Assembly: GCA_937975765.1 (NCBI GenBank)
Contig: CALJUR010000085.1
Span: 1 to 26,568 of the forward strand
DNA from: an uncultured Myxococcales bacterium
Lineage (GTDB): Bacteria; Myxococcota_A; UBA9042; DTJE01
Direction: 5' to 3'
Length of the DNA stretch: 26,568 nucleotides
The notes below the pieces were generated by a model, which saw only the letters and a program-made list of their open reading frames with translations, was not told the DNA's origin and did no database searches. This document shows positions 1 through 6,645 of this stretch, piece after piece (positions within the stretch are counted from its first letter, which is position 1; each line of letters opens with the position of its first letter). The translations under genes were made by a program, and so were the position numbers.

Positions 1-46
1 ACCACCGAGATCTACACTCTTTCCCTACACGACGCTCTTCCGATCT
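1..46 (+). other. Illumina TruSeq P5 adapter remnant (not biological)
   Basis: The 46 bases match the end of the TruSeq universal adapter and finish with the read-1 priming end CTCTTCCGATCT. They are library sequence left at the contig end. Genuine DNA starts at base 47. Any coding call that continues left of 47 is artificial. Confidence 0.98.
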
Positions 47-1510
47 GACGGGGACCTGTGCACGATCAGCGCCTGCGACCCGCTGCGCGGCTGCCTGCAC
101 GAACCGGTGGAGTGCGACGACGCCAACGGGTGCACGACGGACGGCTGCGTCCGGGAAACGGGCGCCTGCGCGAACGAACCGGTGGACTGCAGCGACGGCA
201 ACCGGTGCACGACGGACGGGTGCGTGCCCGCCACGGGCCAGTGCACGCACGACCCGGTGGACTGCGACGACGGGAACCGCTGCACGACCGACCGCTGCGA
301 CGGGGTGGCCGGCTGCGTGAACGACACGGTGGATTGCGACGACGGCGAGCCCTGCACCACGGACGGGTGCGACCCGGCGACGGGAGAGTGCGACCACGCA
401 CCCACCGACTGCGACGACGGCGATGCCTGCACGACGGACACCTGCCGGGTGCGGTTCGGATGCGAGCACGCCGACGTGGACTGCGACGACCAGGACGCCT
501 GCACGCTGGACGGCTGCGACCGGGCGACGGGATGCCGGCACGCGGACGTGGATTGCGACGACGCGGACGCGTGCACGGCGGACTCGTGCAGCACGTCCAT
601 CGGGTGCCGCAACCTCCCCGTGGACTGCGACGATGCGAACCCCTGCACGATCGATTCCTGCGACGCGGCCCTGGGGTGCGGGCACGTGCGCGTGGGCTGC
701 GACGATGGCGACCCCTGCACGCTGGACGATTGCGACCCGGCGATCGGGTGCACGCACGTGCCGGACCCTTGCGACGACGGGAACGCCTGCACCGACGACC
801 ACTGCACCGAGAGGGTCGGGTGCGTCCACGCCCCCGCGGACTGCGACGACCAGGACCCCTGCACGACCGACGGCTGCGACCGGGCGACGGGCTGCGGGCA
901 CGAGGCCCACACGGGCCCCTGCGACGACGGGGATGCCGGGACCGTCGGGGACTCGTGCGCGCTGGGCGTGTGCACCGGCGTCCCGGCGGTCGTGCAGTTG
1001 CCCGTGATCGTGGAGCGGATCGGGGTGAGGGACGTCCCGGCCGTGACGCCACCGGCCACGATCGCCCTGGTCGAGCGGATCGGGGTGCGGGATGCGCCTG
1101 CCGTGATCCCGCCCGCGGTCGTCTCCGTCACGGAGCGCATCGGGGTCGCGATGACCGGCACCGGGTCCCTGGACGACCCCCCACCCGAAAACCCGCCCGA
1201 GGCCGCGGAACCCGTCCCGGACGTGGTCGAGCCGTCTTCCGAGGTCGTGCAGCCCGCCGACACAGGCCCCGATTCGGCGCGGGACACCGGCGCCAAGGAT
1301 CCCGGGGCCTCCGCGGACTCCCCGCGCGTCGACGCCCCGGCGGACGCGCCCCCGACGGTCGATCCGGGCACGGGGGGCGGCGGAGGCGGGGATGGGTGCT
1401 CGTTCGTGCGCGCCCGCCCGGCTGCCGGCGCCGAAGCCTGGGCCATCCTGTTCATCGCCTTGCTGGCGCTGCTGGCCGTCCGGAAACGCGAGGGGCGCAC
1501 GGGCTCTTGA
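47..1510 (+). CDS. Cys/Asp-rich tandem-repeat surface protein with MYXO-CTERM-like C-terminus (5' partial)
   Basis: Function is unknown; it is probably an exported, surface-anchored protein. The frame is open from the first genuine base, so the N-terminus and signal peptide are missing. About 13 tandem units of roughly 24 residues follow the pattern CDDGxxCTxDxCDxxxGCxH, with four regularly spaced Cys and many Asp per unit. This suggests disulfide-stapled and possibly Ca2+-binding modules (inference). Three copies of a VERIGVRDxPAV-type motif follow at about 1005-1150. Next come a Pro/Asp/Ala/Val-rich stalk and a Gly run. The tail has a GCS motif, a hydrophobic segment (AWAILFIALLALLAV) and a basic end (RKREGR). 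That tripartite tail resembles MYXO-CTERM, which is processed by myxosortase in Myxococcota, although the usual second Cys (GCSC) is Phe here. The gene ends 6 bp from the convergent gene. Confidence 0.85.
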   Translation, partial: DGDLCTISACDPLRGCLHEPVECDDANGCTTDGCVRETGACANEPVDCSDGNRCTTDGCVPATGQCTHDPVDCDDGNRCTTDRCDGVAGCVNDTVDCDDGEPCTTDGCDPATGECDHAPTDCDDGDACTTDTCRVRFGCEHADVDCDDQDACTLDGCDRATGCRHADVDCDDADACTADSCSTSIGCRNLPVDCDDANPCTIDSCDAALGCGHVRVGCDDGDPCTLDDCDPAIGCTHVPDPCDDGNACTDDHCTERVGCVHAPADCDDQDPCTTDGCDRATGCGHEAHTGPCDDGDAGTVGDSCALGVCTGVPAVVQLPVIVERIGVRDVPAVTPPATIALVERIGVRDAPAVIPPAVVSVTERIGVAMTGTGSLDDPPPENPPEAAEPVPDVVEPSSEVVQPADTGPDSARDTGAKDPGASADSPRVDAPADAPPTVDPGTGGGGGGDGCSFVRARPAAGAEAWAILFIALLALLAVRKREGRTGS

Positions 1511-1516
1511 GGCGGG

Positions 1517-3289
1517 TCACCGCACGTCGGGAGACGTCCCCCACCGCGCCGGGTCCTTCACGACGTCGCAGTCCACGAACGGCACGCCGGCCGGGTTCTT
1601 GAAGGGCGACCAGCAGTACTCCAGCAGCGTCGCGAAGTCCTCGATCTGGAAGGAGTCCGGCCGGTAGCCCGGGTGGAAGCCGTCCCGGAAGGAGTAGACC
1701 CCGTCCGGTACCGACGCGTCCCACAGGTCCCAGTTCTTGAACTCCCGGTAGGACGCGACCGATTGCAGGTGGTACTTCTGCACCAGGCGCGCCTCGGCGG
1801 CGGTCAGGGGCAGGCCGACCACCGCGGCCCGCAGCAGCCACGTCGCGACGTGGCGTTCCCAGGCTTCCTCCGATCTCCCGGGCTCGGAGGACGCCGGGTC
1901 CTGGTACCGGTCCAGCCGCGTCGCCAGCCCCTCCAGCAGCGCCCGGGCCTCCTCCCTGTGGCCCGTCGTCAAGGCCAGCAGCACGGCCACCTCGTGGAAA
2001 TGCACGATGATGTCGTAGTTGAAGAAGTGCCCGGTGGCGGCGAAGTCGTCGTACAGGCTGCCCTGGCCGCTGCCGCAATCCTGGTCGCGTGTGTCGCCGT
2101 ACCCCATCAGCGCGGTCGACAGGCGCCCGTCGCACTCGGCGTCCGGGATGAGGTCGGTATACGCCACGAAGGAGGCCAGGTCCTCGGTTTCGGGGATGAA
2201 GATCTTCCCCTCCGCGTCCTTGGTCCGGATCTTCCAGCCGGAGTCCACGATGTCCTTCGCGCCCTTCTTCAGCAGGTCGTACGCGTCGGCCGCGACGGCA
2301 CGAACCGTCTCGTCCTTCGACAGTTCGACCAGGTAGGGCAGCCACGCCCCCACCCGCCACAGGTAGGGGATGTCGTCCTTGCTGCGCTTGTTGGTGACCC
2401 AGATGTCGCCCCACGTGGGGTTGTCCGGGTAGTGGAACCGGTCGGCGTTCCAGCCCGTGTAGGCGAAGTACCACTCGTCGTACTCGACGGCCTTCTTCCT
2501 GCCGGAAGGCAGCGTGTACGAATGGTTGCGGCCCACGATGTGCCGCGAGATCAGCCAGTCGACCGGGTCGTTCGCGTCGAAGACGAAGCCCCTCTGGCAC
2601 GCGATGAAGGACTTCAGGTACTGCTCGGTGGCGAAGCGCATGGCCTCGTCGCCGCCCAGCAGGTGCCCGGACAGCGCGCTGGCCAGCACGACCGACGTCG
2701 GCACCGCGTTGTTGTGGCTGCCGCCGTCCGCCGCGCTGGCCCGGAAGGTCACCGTGTCGCCGGCCTTCACGGCCACCTTGTCGTGCCACCAGATCAGGTA
2801 GTCCGGGAAGCCGGTCGATGCATGCATCCCGGAACTGGTGTCGGTGGCCCACGTGAAGTAGTCGATGTCCTTCCAGAACTGCGTCACGGCCGCCGTCGTG
2901 TCCGCGATGTCCTGCGCGGTGGGCGGTGCCCCCACGGCCGCGCGCTCGTACACGAACGGCAGCGAGAAGGGCAGCCCGCCCGGGGTGGTCGCGACCTCGA
3001 CGTCGAACGGGTCGAGGGTGTCGGCGGTCGCCTCCGGGGCGTCCGGCACGTCCGCGGCGTCGGCGGAGTCAATCGCGGCGTCACCGACCTCGCCCGGCAG
3101 GTCCCCCTGGACCTCGGCCGGCACCTCCGGCGACGCGTCGGGCACGACCTCCATCGACACATCCGCGGGAACCTCGGCCGGCAGGTCCGCCGGCACGTCC
3201 GCCTTCCCGCCGCCCCCCCCGCACGCCAGGACGAGCGCCACGCCCACCACCGCCCACCGGAAACGAGGGAAATGAGGGACAGTCACCAT
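1517..3289 (-). CDS. Lipoprotein of unknown function with acidic Pro/Val stalk
   Basis: I do not recognise the folded domain. The 590-residue product begins with a short basic and hydrophobic signal peptide and a lipobox, VLAC, with Cys23 as the predicted lipidated residue. Residues 24-100 are a low-complexity stalk of Asp, Pro, Ala, Val and Glu. Residues 105-590 are rich in Trp, Tyr and His and look mostly helical (for example DEWYFAYTGWNADRFHYP and HFFNYDIIVHFHEV). They recall (alpha/alpha) toroid enzymes such as polysaccharide lyases, but I see no diagnostic motif. The ATG at 3289 has GGGAG eight bases upstream and keeps the basic residues of the signal peptide. That ATG lies inside a REP-like repeat arm. 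A run of eight G codes for the residues just after Cys23, so a one-base slip would destroy the protein. Confidence 0.85.
   Translation of the reverse strand: MVTVPHFPRFRWAVVGVALVLACGGGGGKADVPADLPAEVPADVSMEVVPDASPEVPAEVQGDLPGEVGDAAIDSADAADVPDAPEATADTLDPFDVEVATTPGGLPFSLPFVYERAAVGAPPTAQDIADTTAAVTQFWKDIDYFTWATDTSSGMHASTGFPDYLIWWHDKVAVKAGDTVTFRASAADGGSHNNAVPTSVVLASALSGHLLGGDEAMRFATEQYLKSFIACQRGFVFDANDPVDWLISRHIVGRNHSYTLPSGRKKAVEYDEWYFAYTGWNADRFHYPDNPTWGDIWVTNKRSKDDIPYLWRVGAWLPYLVELSKDETVRAVAADAYDLLKKGAKDIVDSGWKIRTKDAEGKIFIPETEDLASFVAYTDLIPDAECDGRLSTALMGYGDTRDQDCGSGQGSLYDDFAATGHFFNYDIIVHFHEVAVLLALTTGHREEARALLEGLATRLDRYQDPASSEPGRSEEAWERHVATWLLRAAVVGLPLTAAEARLVQKYHLQSVASYREFKNWDLWDASVPDGVYSFRDGFHPGYRPDSFQIEDFATLLEYCWSPFKNPAGVPFVDCDVVKDPARWGTSPDVR
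3213..3220 (-). repeat. G8 homopolymer directly after the lipobox Cys codon
   Basis: Eight C on the plus strand read as eight G on the coding strand, encoding Gly residues next to Cys23 of the lipoprotein at 1517-3289. A slip here would put the whole mature protein out of frame. Confidence 0.9.
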
Positions 3290-3372
3290 AATTGCACTCC
3301 CAACACGTTGAATTTGCAGCATTCGTAATGCAATCCAATAGTTGCACCACCAATAATGGTGACTGTCCCTGA
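3279..3372. repeat. REP/REPIN-like inverted pair, GGGACAGTCACC family
   Basis: The left arm at about 3279-3298 reads AGGGACAGTCACCATAATTG. The right arm at about 3351-3370 is its inverse with one mismatch. The arms enclose about 50 bp that is A+T-richer than the flanks and has no ORF. The right half, 3340-3376, recurs at 10105-10141 with one difference in 37 bases. Two inverted REP-like arms around a short spacer is REPIN architecture, normally mobilised in trans by a RAYT transposase; none is present here. The left arm overlaps the lipoprotein start codon. Confidence 0.75.
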
Positions 3373-3414
3373 ATTGCGGAGAGTCGGGCGATGGCGGGGC
3401 AGGCGCGGCGCGCG

Positions 3415-5457
3415 CTACACGCCGATCCGATCCGCCAGCAACTCCGCAATGTCCTTGGTCTTCATCTGGTCGGTCAGGTCCAGTTCGGCGATGCCGTCCT
3501 TGTTCATCTGCAGGCAGAACGGGCAGGCGGACGCGACCATCTCGGGGTTGGCCTCCTGCAGCTGCTTGATGCGCACGCGGTTGATGCGCTCGCCCTCGTG
3601 CTCCTCCTTCCACATCATGCCGCCGCCCGCGCCGCAGCACATGCCGTTCTGGCGGCTCTTGACGATCTCGGCCAGCGTGATGCCCGGAATCGCCTTCAGC
3701 ACGTCGCGCGGCGCGTCGTAGATCTGGTTGTAGCGGCCCAGGTAGCAGGAATCGTGGAAGACGACGCGCAGCGGTTCGCCGTGCGCCGGAAGGGTCAGGC
3801 GCCCGTCGCGGATCAGGTCGGCCAGCAACTCGGTGTGGTGCACGACCTCGAACGTCCCGCCGAACTGCGGGTACTCGTTCTTGATCGTGTTGTACCCGTG
3901 CGGGCACGTGGTCAGGATCTTCTTGAACTTGTACTGCTTGAAGACCTCGATGTTCTGCTGGGCCTGCATCTGGAACAGGTACTCGTTGCCCAGGCGCCGC
4001 GCCGAGTCGCCGCAGCAGCCCTCCTCCGGGCCCAGGATGCCGAACGTCACGCCCGCCTTCTGCAGCAGCTTCGCGACCGCCGCGACGACCTTCTTGTTCC
4101 GGTCGTCGAAGGCGCCCGAGCAGCCCAGGTAGAACAGGTAGTCGACCTCGCCGGCGTCGGACATCAACTTCGCGCCCAGTTCCTCGATCATCCACAGGCC
4201 GCGCTCGCCCATGGCCATGCCCCACGGGTTCGACTTGTTCTCGAGGTTCTTCAGCGTCGTCGTGACCTCGGGCGCCGTGTCACCTTCCATCAGGGTCAGG
4301 TAGCGGCGGTAGTCCACGACCTTGTCGGTGTGCGTGATCGCGACCGGGCAGTTCTCCTCGCACGAACGGCAGGTGGTGCATGCCCAGATGGCCTCGCGCT
4401 TCACGGCGTCGATCAGCGTCTGGCCCGACTCGACGGTGTTCTTGCCGGCCAGGATCTCCTTCTCGTGGTGCTTGATGTAGTCGCGGGTGTCGATGATCAA
4501 CTGCTTGGGCGACAGCGTCTTGCCGGTGGTGACCGTCGGGCAGGTGACCGTGCAGCGGCCGCACTCGGTGCAGGAGTAGCCGTCGAAGATCTGCTTCCAG
4601 GTCAGCTCGCGCGGCTCGGCCACGCCGAACGTCTCCTGGTTCTCGATGTCCTGGATCGGGGCCAGCGCGCCGGGGGCTCCCAGCTTGCTGAAGAAGGTGT
4701 TCGGGATCGACGTGATGACGTGGAAGTGCTTGGACCGCGGCAGTTCGTTCAGGAAGAACAGCAGGACCGCGAGGTGCAGCCAGAACATCGACACCTCGAT
4801 CACGGTCAGCACCGTCGGCGACAGGCCGGCGAACCACGTGCCGACGAAGGCCGACACGGGCGCGTACTTCGCCTCGTGGTTCAGCGCGTCCAGCAGCGGT
4901 TGCGGCAGCGCGAAGCCGTCCTTGCCCGACAGCGCGGCCTGCGCGAACCGCGAGCCGTCGTACAGGAAGTCGGTGATCATCAGGCCGCCGATCAGCGCCA
5001 GGACCAGGTAGCCCGAGAAGGTGATGGTCAGGCGCTTCGGCTTGGTGATCCAGCGGCGGCCCCATGCGTAGGAGACCATCGCCAGAACGATCAGTTCGGT
5101 CCAGTCCTTCAGGAAGGTGTAGACGGTTTCCAGGCCGGGCCAGAACCAGAACAGCGTCCAGTTCGACTCGGGGCCCGCGAAGCCGCGGCCGATGATGGAG
5201 ATCGACCGCACCAGCAGCATCAGGAAGCCCCAGAAGATCAGCGCGTGCATCAGGCCCGGGGCGGGTTCCTTGAACAGTTTCGCCTGCGCGAAGGCGATCC
5301 GGATCATCGCCCAGATGCGCTCGGGGACGCGGTCCCAGCGAACCTCCTTCTTCGCCTTCAGCAGCACCTTGATCTTGGTGATCATGATGGTGGTGAAGAA
5401 CGCCAGCGCCACGATCAGCATCAGGGACATCACGATCGGGTAGATCACGTTCGCCAT
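3415..5457 (-). CDS. Membrane Fe-S oxidoreductase, EMO-type (ETF:menaquinone oxidoreductase-like)
   Basis: This 680-residue protein has the architecture of EMO/EtfD-type proteins, which pass electrons from electron-transfer flavoprotein to membrane quinone during acyl-CoA oxidation. The N-terminal 240 residues hold about five membrane segments (near 5-27, 68-90, 118-135, 146-165 and 212-238), like NarI-type cytochrome b domains. Two [4Fe-4S] motifs follow: C296/C299/C302/C306 and C360/C363/C366/C370. The C-terminal half has two CCG cysteine-rich domains, with C446, C481-C482 and C518, then C571, C607-C608, C645 and C648, as in heterodisulfide reductase subunit B. The ATG at 5457 has a strong AGGAGG (5464-5469). 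No etfAB genes are nearby, so the electron donor is inferred from the family. A lactate- or glycolate-linked partner is less likely but possible. Confidence 0.88.
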   Translation of the reverse strand: MANVIYPIVMSLMLIVALAFFTTIMITKIKVLLKAKKEVRWDRVPERIWAMIRIAFAQAKLFKEPAPGLMHALIFWGFLMLLVRSISIIGRGFAGPESNWTLFWFWPGLETVYTFLKDWTELIVLAMVSYAWGRRWITKPKRLTITFSGYLVLALIGGLMITDFLYDGSRFAQAALSGKDGFALPQPLLDALNHEAKYAPVSAFVGTWFAGLSPTVLTVIEVSMFWLHLAVLLFFLNELPRSKHFHVITSIPNTFFSKLGAPGALAPIQDIENQETFGVAEPRELTWKQIFDGYSCTECGRCTVTCPTVTTGKTLSPKQLIIDTRDYIKHHEKEILAGKNTVESGQTLIDAVKREAIWACTTCRSCEENCPVAITHTDKVVDYRRYLTLMEGDTAPEVTTTLKNLENKSNPWGMAMGERGLWMIEELGAKLMSDAGEVDYLFYLGCSGAFDDRNKKVVAAVAKLLQKAGVTFGILGPEEGCCGDSARRLGNEYLFQMQAQQNIEVFKQYKFKKILTTCPHGYNTIKNEYPQFGGTFEVVHHTELLADLIRDGRLTLPAHGEPLRVVFHDSCYLGRYNQIYDAPRDVLKAIPGITLAEIVKSRQNGMCCGAGGGMMWKEEHEGERINRVRIKQLQEANPEMVASACPFCLQMNKDGIAELDLTDQMKTKDIAELLADRIGV

Positions 5458-5558
5458 GGGGTACCTCCTAGGGGCGCGTTGGCTGGACGCGCTGCGTCAG
5501 ACATCCGGGCCCACGGGGGCGAGTCCGGGGCACCGGCACTTCGGGTCTGTCGGGAATC

Positions 5559-6305
5559 CTACCGGCGGATCAAAGCCGCTGTAAAGGTATTTGTTCCGGA
5601 GCGAAGGAGGCGGAGTTCGCGGTCGGTGTTCGGCAGTTCCGGCGGGGCGTTCCCCGCGTCATAACGGCCCGTCTGAAGGAAGGATTCGAGCATCTGGGCC
5701 AGGTACGGCTCGACGTCGCTCTTCAGGACCATGAGGCCTCCGGGACGCAGCGCGTCGGCCAGCACCGTCGCCATCAGGGATCCGTGCCGACGGCGGGCGT
5801 GCTTGCGTTTCCACCAGGGGTCCGGGTACAGCAGGTAGGCCTCGTCGGCGGTGCCCGGCGGGACGACCAACGGGATCGTGAGGCGGGCGTCGCCCCAGGC
5901 CATGAACAGGTGCGAGTGCCCCTCGCGGTCGGCGCGGCGCAGGGCCTTGACGCAGAATCCCAGGCGCGTTTCGCAGCCCAGCAGGCGGGCGTCGGGACGC
6001 TGGGCGGCCAGGCCGTTGATGAAGCGACCCAGGCCGGATCCGACCTCGAGGATCAGCGGGTGGCCGTCCAGGCCGGCGCGGGCGGCATCGACGGTGCCGG
6101 GATCGCCGGGCACGACCAGCCGCGGGTGGGGCTGGATGCGGGACGGCAGCGGCATCGTGGCGCGGACGCGGCCCCCGATGATCGACTCGGCCACGTCGTC
6201 GCCATCGAACTCACGGAAGTCCTTCAGGTAGCGGCCGGCGTAGTCCTCCGGTCCCCGTGGGCCGGGCCCGGCATCGATGCCTTCCGTATCGCGCGGGTCC
6301 GCCAT
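5559..6305 (-). CDS. trmB: tRNA (guanine-N7-)-methyltransferase
   Basis: TrmB uses S-adenosylmethionine to form m7G46 in the variable loop of tRNAs. The 248-residue protein is close to the usual length (E. coli about 239). The SAM-binding glycine motif is EVGSGLGRF (87-95). The family signature is YPDPWWKRKHARRR (160-173), equivalent to the canonical FPDPWPKKRHHKRR. An acidic ENTDRELR-like stretch near the C-terminus (PNTDRELRLL) is also typical. The first 45 residues are polar and poorly conserved-looking. The ATG at 6305 has GAGGAG about five bases upstream. A 31-nt hairpin lies in the presumed 5' leader. It is read away from the downstream Gly-rich lipoprotein gene and is not obviously in an operon; the EMO-type gene starts 101 bp further on. 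Confidence 0.93.
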   Translation of the reverse strand: MADPRDTEGIDAGPGPRGPEDYAGRYLKDFREFDGDDVAESIIGGRVRATMPLPSRIQPHPRLVVPGDPGTVDAARAGLDGHPLILEVGSGLGRFINGLAAQRPDARLLGCETRLGFCVKALRRADREGHSHLFMAWGDARLTIPLVVPPGTADEAYLLYPDPWWKRKHARRRHGSLMATVLADALRPGGLMVLKSDVEPYLAQMLESFLQTGRYDAGNAPPELPNTDRELRLLRSGTNTFTAALIRR

Positions 6306-6320
6306 GGGCTCCTCTGCGGG

Positions 6321-6351
6321 GCCGGCAGCCGGGACCGTCCCGCCTGCCGGC
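6321..6351. promoter_or_regulatory. 31-nt near-perfect palindrome in the trmB leader, T run on the + side
   Basis: GCCGGCAG pairs with CTGCCGGC, and CGGGAC pairs with GTCCCG, leaving only C bulges or a one-base loop. On the plus strand the stem is followed within 4 bases by TTTTT, so it looks like an intrinsic terminator for transcription entering from the left. On the minus strand it sits in the trmB 5' leader, about 10 bases above the Shine-Dalgarno sequence. It could be a 5' stabilising hairpin, an operator or an antisense terminator. Confidence 0.55.
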
Positions 6352-6356
6352 GCGTG

Positions 6357-6365
6357 TTTTTACCA
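6357..6365 (-). promoter_or_regulatory. Possible extended -10 for trmB
   Basis: On the minus strand the bases read TGGTAAAAA, a TGn motif followed by a 4/6 match to TATAAT. Transcription from it would begin near the 31-nt hairpin. I found no good -35. Confidence 0.25.
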
Positions 6366-6414
6366 CGACCCGGGTGGCCGGTGCGAGGGGTCCCCGCCGG
6401 GGCACGGGAAAACT

Positions 6415-6530
6415 TGGGACAGCCTCCAGAAACCAGGGACAGCCTCCAATTACCCACTTGTGACTTCCAGGACTTCCAGCGTCCCACCACGCCCGGAGGG
6501 CCCGGAAAATAAGGGAGGCTGGCCCTCTTT
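6415..6530. repeat. REP/REPIN-like element, GGGACAGCCTCC family
   Basis: GGGACAGCCTCCA occurs twice in direct orientation (6416-6428 and 6436-6448). An inverted arm, GGGAGGCTGGCCCTC, lies at 6513-6527. The same two arms in the opposite orientation are found inside polA at 15059-15207. The arms enclose unrelated sequence without an ORF. With the hairpin at 6321-6351 and the promoter at 6586-6614, this accounts for most of the 340-bp spacer between trmB and the Gly-rich lipoprotein gene. Confidence 0.7.
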
Positions 6531-6585
6531 CCCGGGGCCGGCGAGACGAGGAAGGCGCGCTGCCGGAGGCGGAGCGCGGCGTTGC

Positions 6586-6614
6586 TTGTGCGGGCCGGGG
6601 CCATCCGGTACACT
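6586..6614 (+). promoter_or_regulatory. Possible sigma-70-type promoter for the Gly-rich lipoprotein
   Basis: TTGTGC (6586-6591), a 17-bp spacer and TACACT (6609-6614) fit a weak -35/-10 pair. They would start transcription about 25 bases before the ATG at 6646. Confidence 0.35.
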
Positions 6615-6645
6615 TTTGCGCGGTCCCGGGGGAAAGGGGGCACGA

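Noticed and set aside
107..905. CRISPR array suggested by regular 72-bp periodicity
   Set aside because: The periodicity is that of a translated protein repeat with varying third bases; there are no identical direct repeats with unique spacers.
25..1500. Long minus-strand frame opposite the Cys-repeat gene (Ser/Gln/Pro-rich)
   Set aside because: It is a shadow of the repeat gene: the plus frame has coherent four-Cys modules and a sorting tail, while this one is low-complexity and begins in adapter DNA.
5458..5558. Small gene, tRNA or riboswitch between trmB and the EMO-type gene
   Set aside because: I see only the AGGAGG ribosome site; there is no cloverleaf, U-tract hairpin or open frame with a start signal.
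3391..5664. 757-codon plus-strand frame opposite the EMO-type gene
   Set aside because: Its Arg/Val/Leu/Gln-rich composition is typical of the complement of G+C-rich coding DNA. The minus frame has clear Fe-S motifs and a strong ribosome site.
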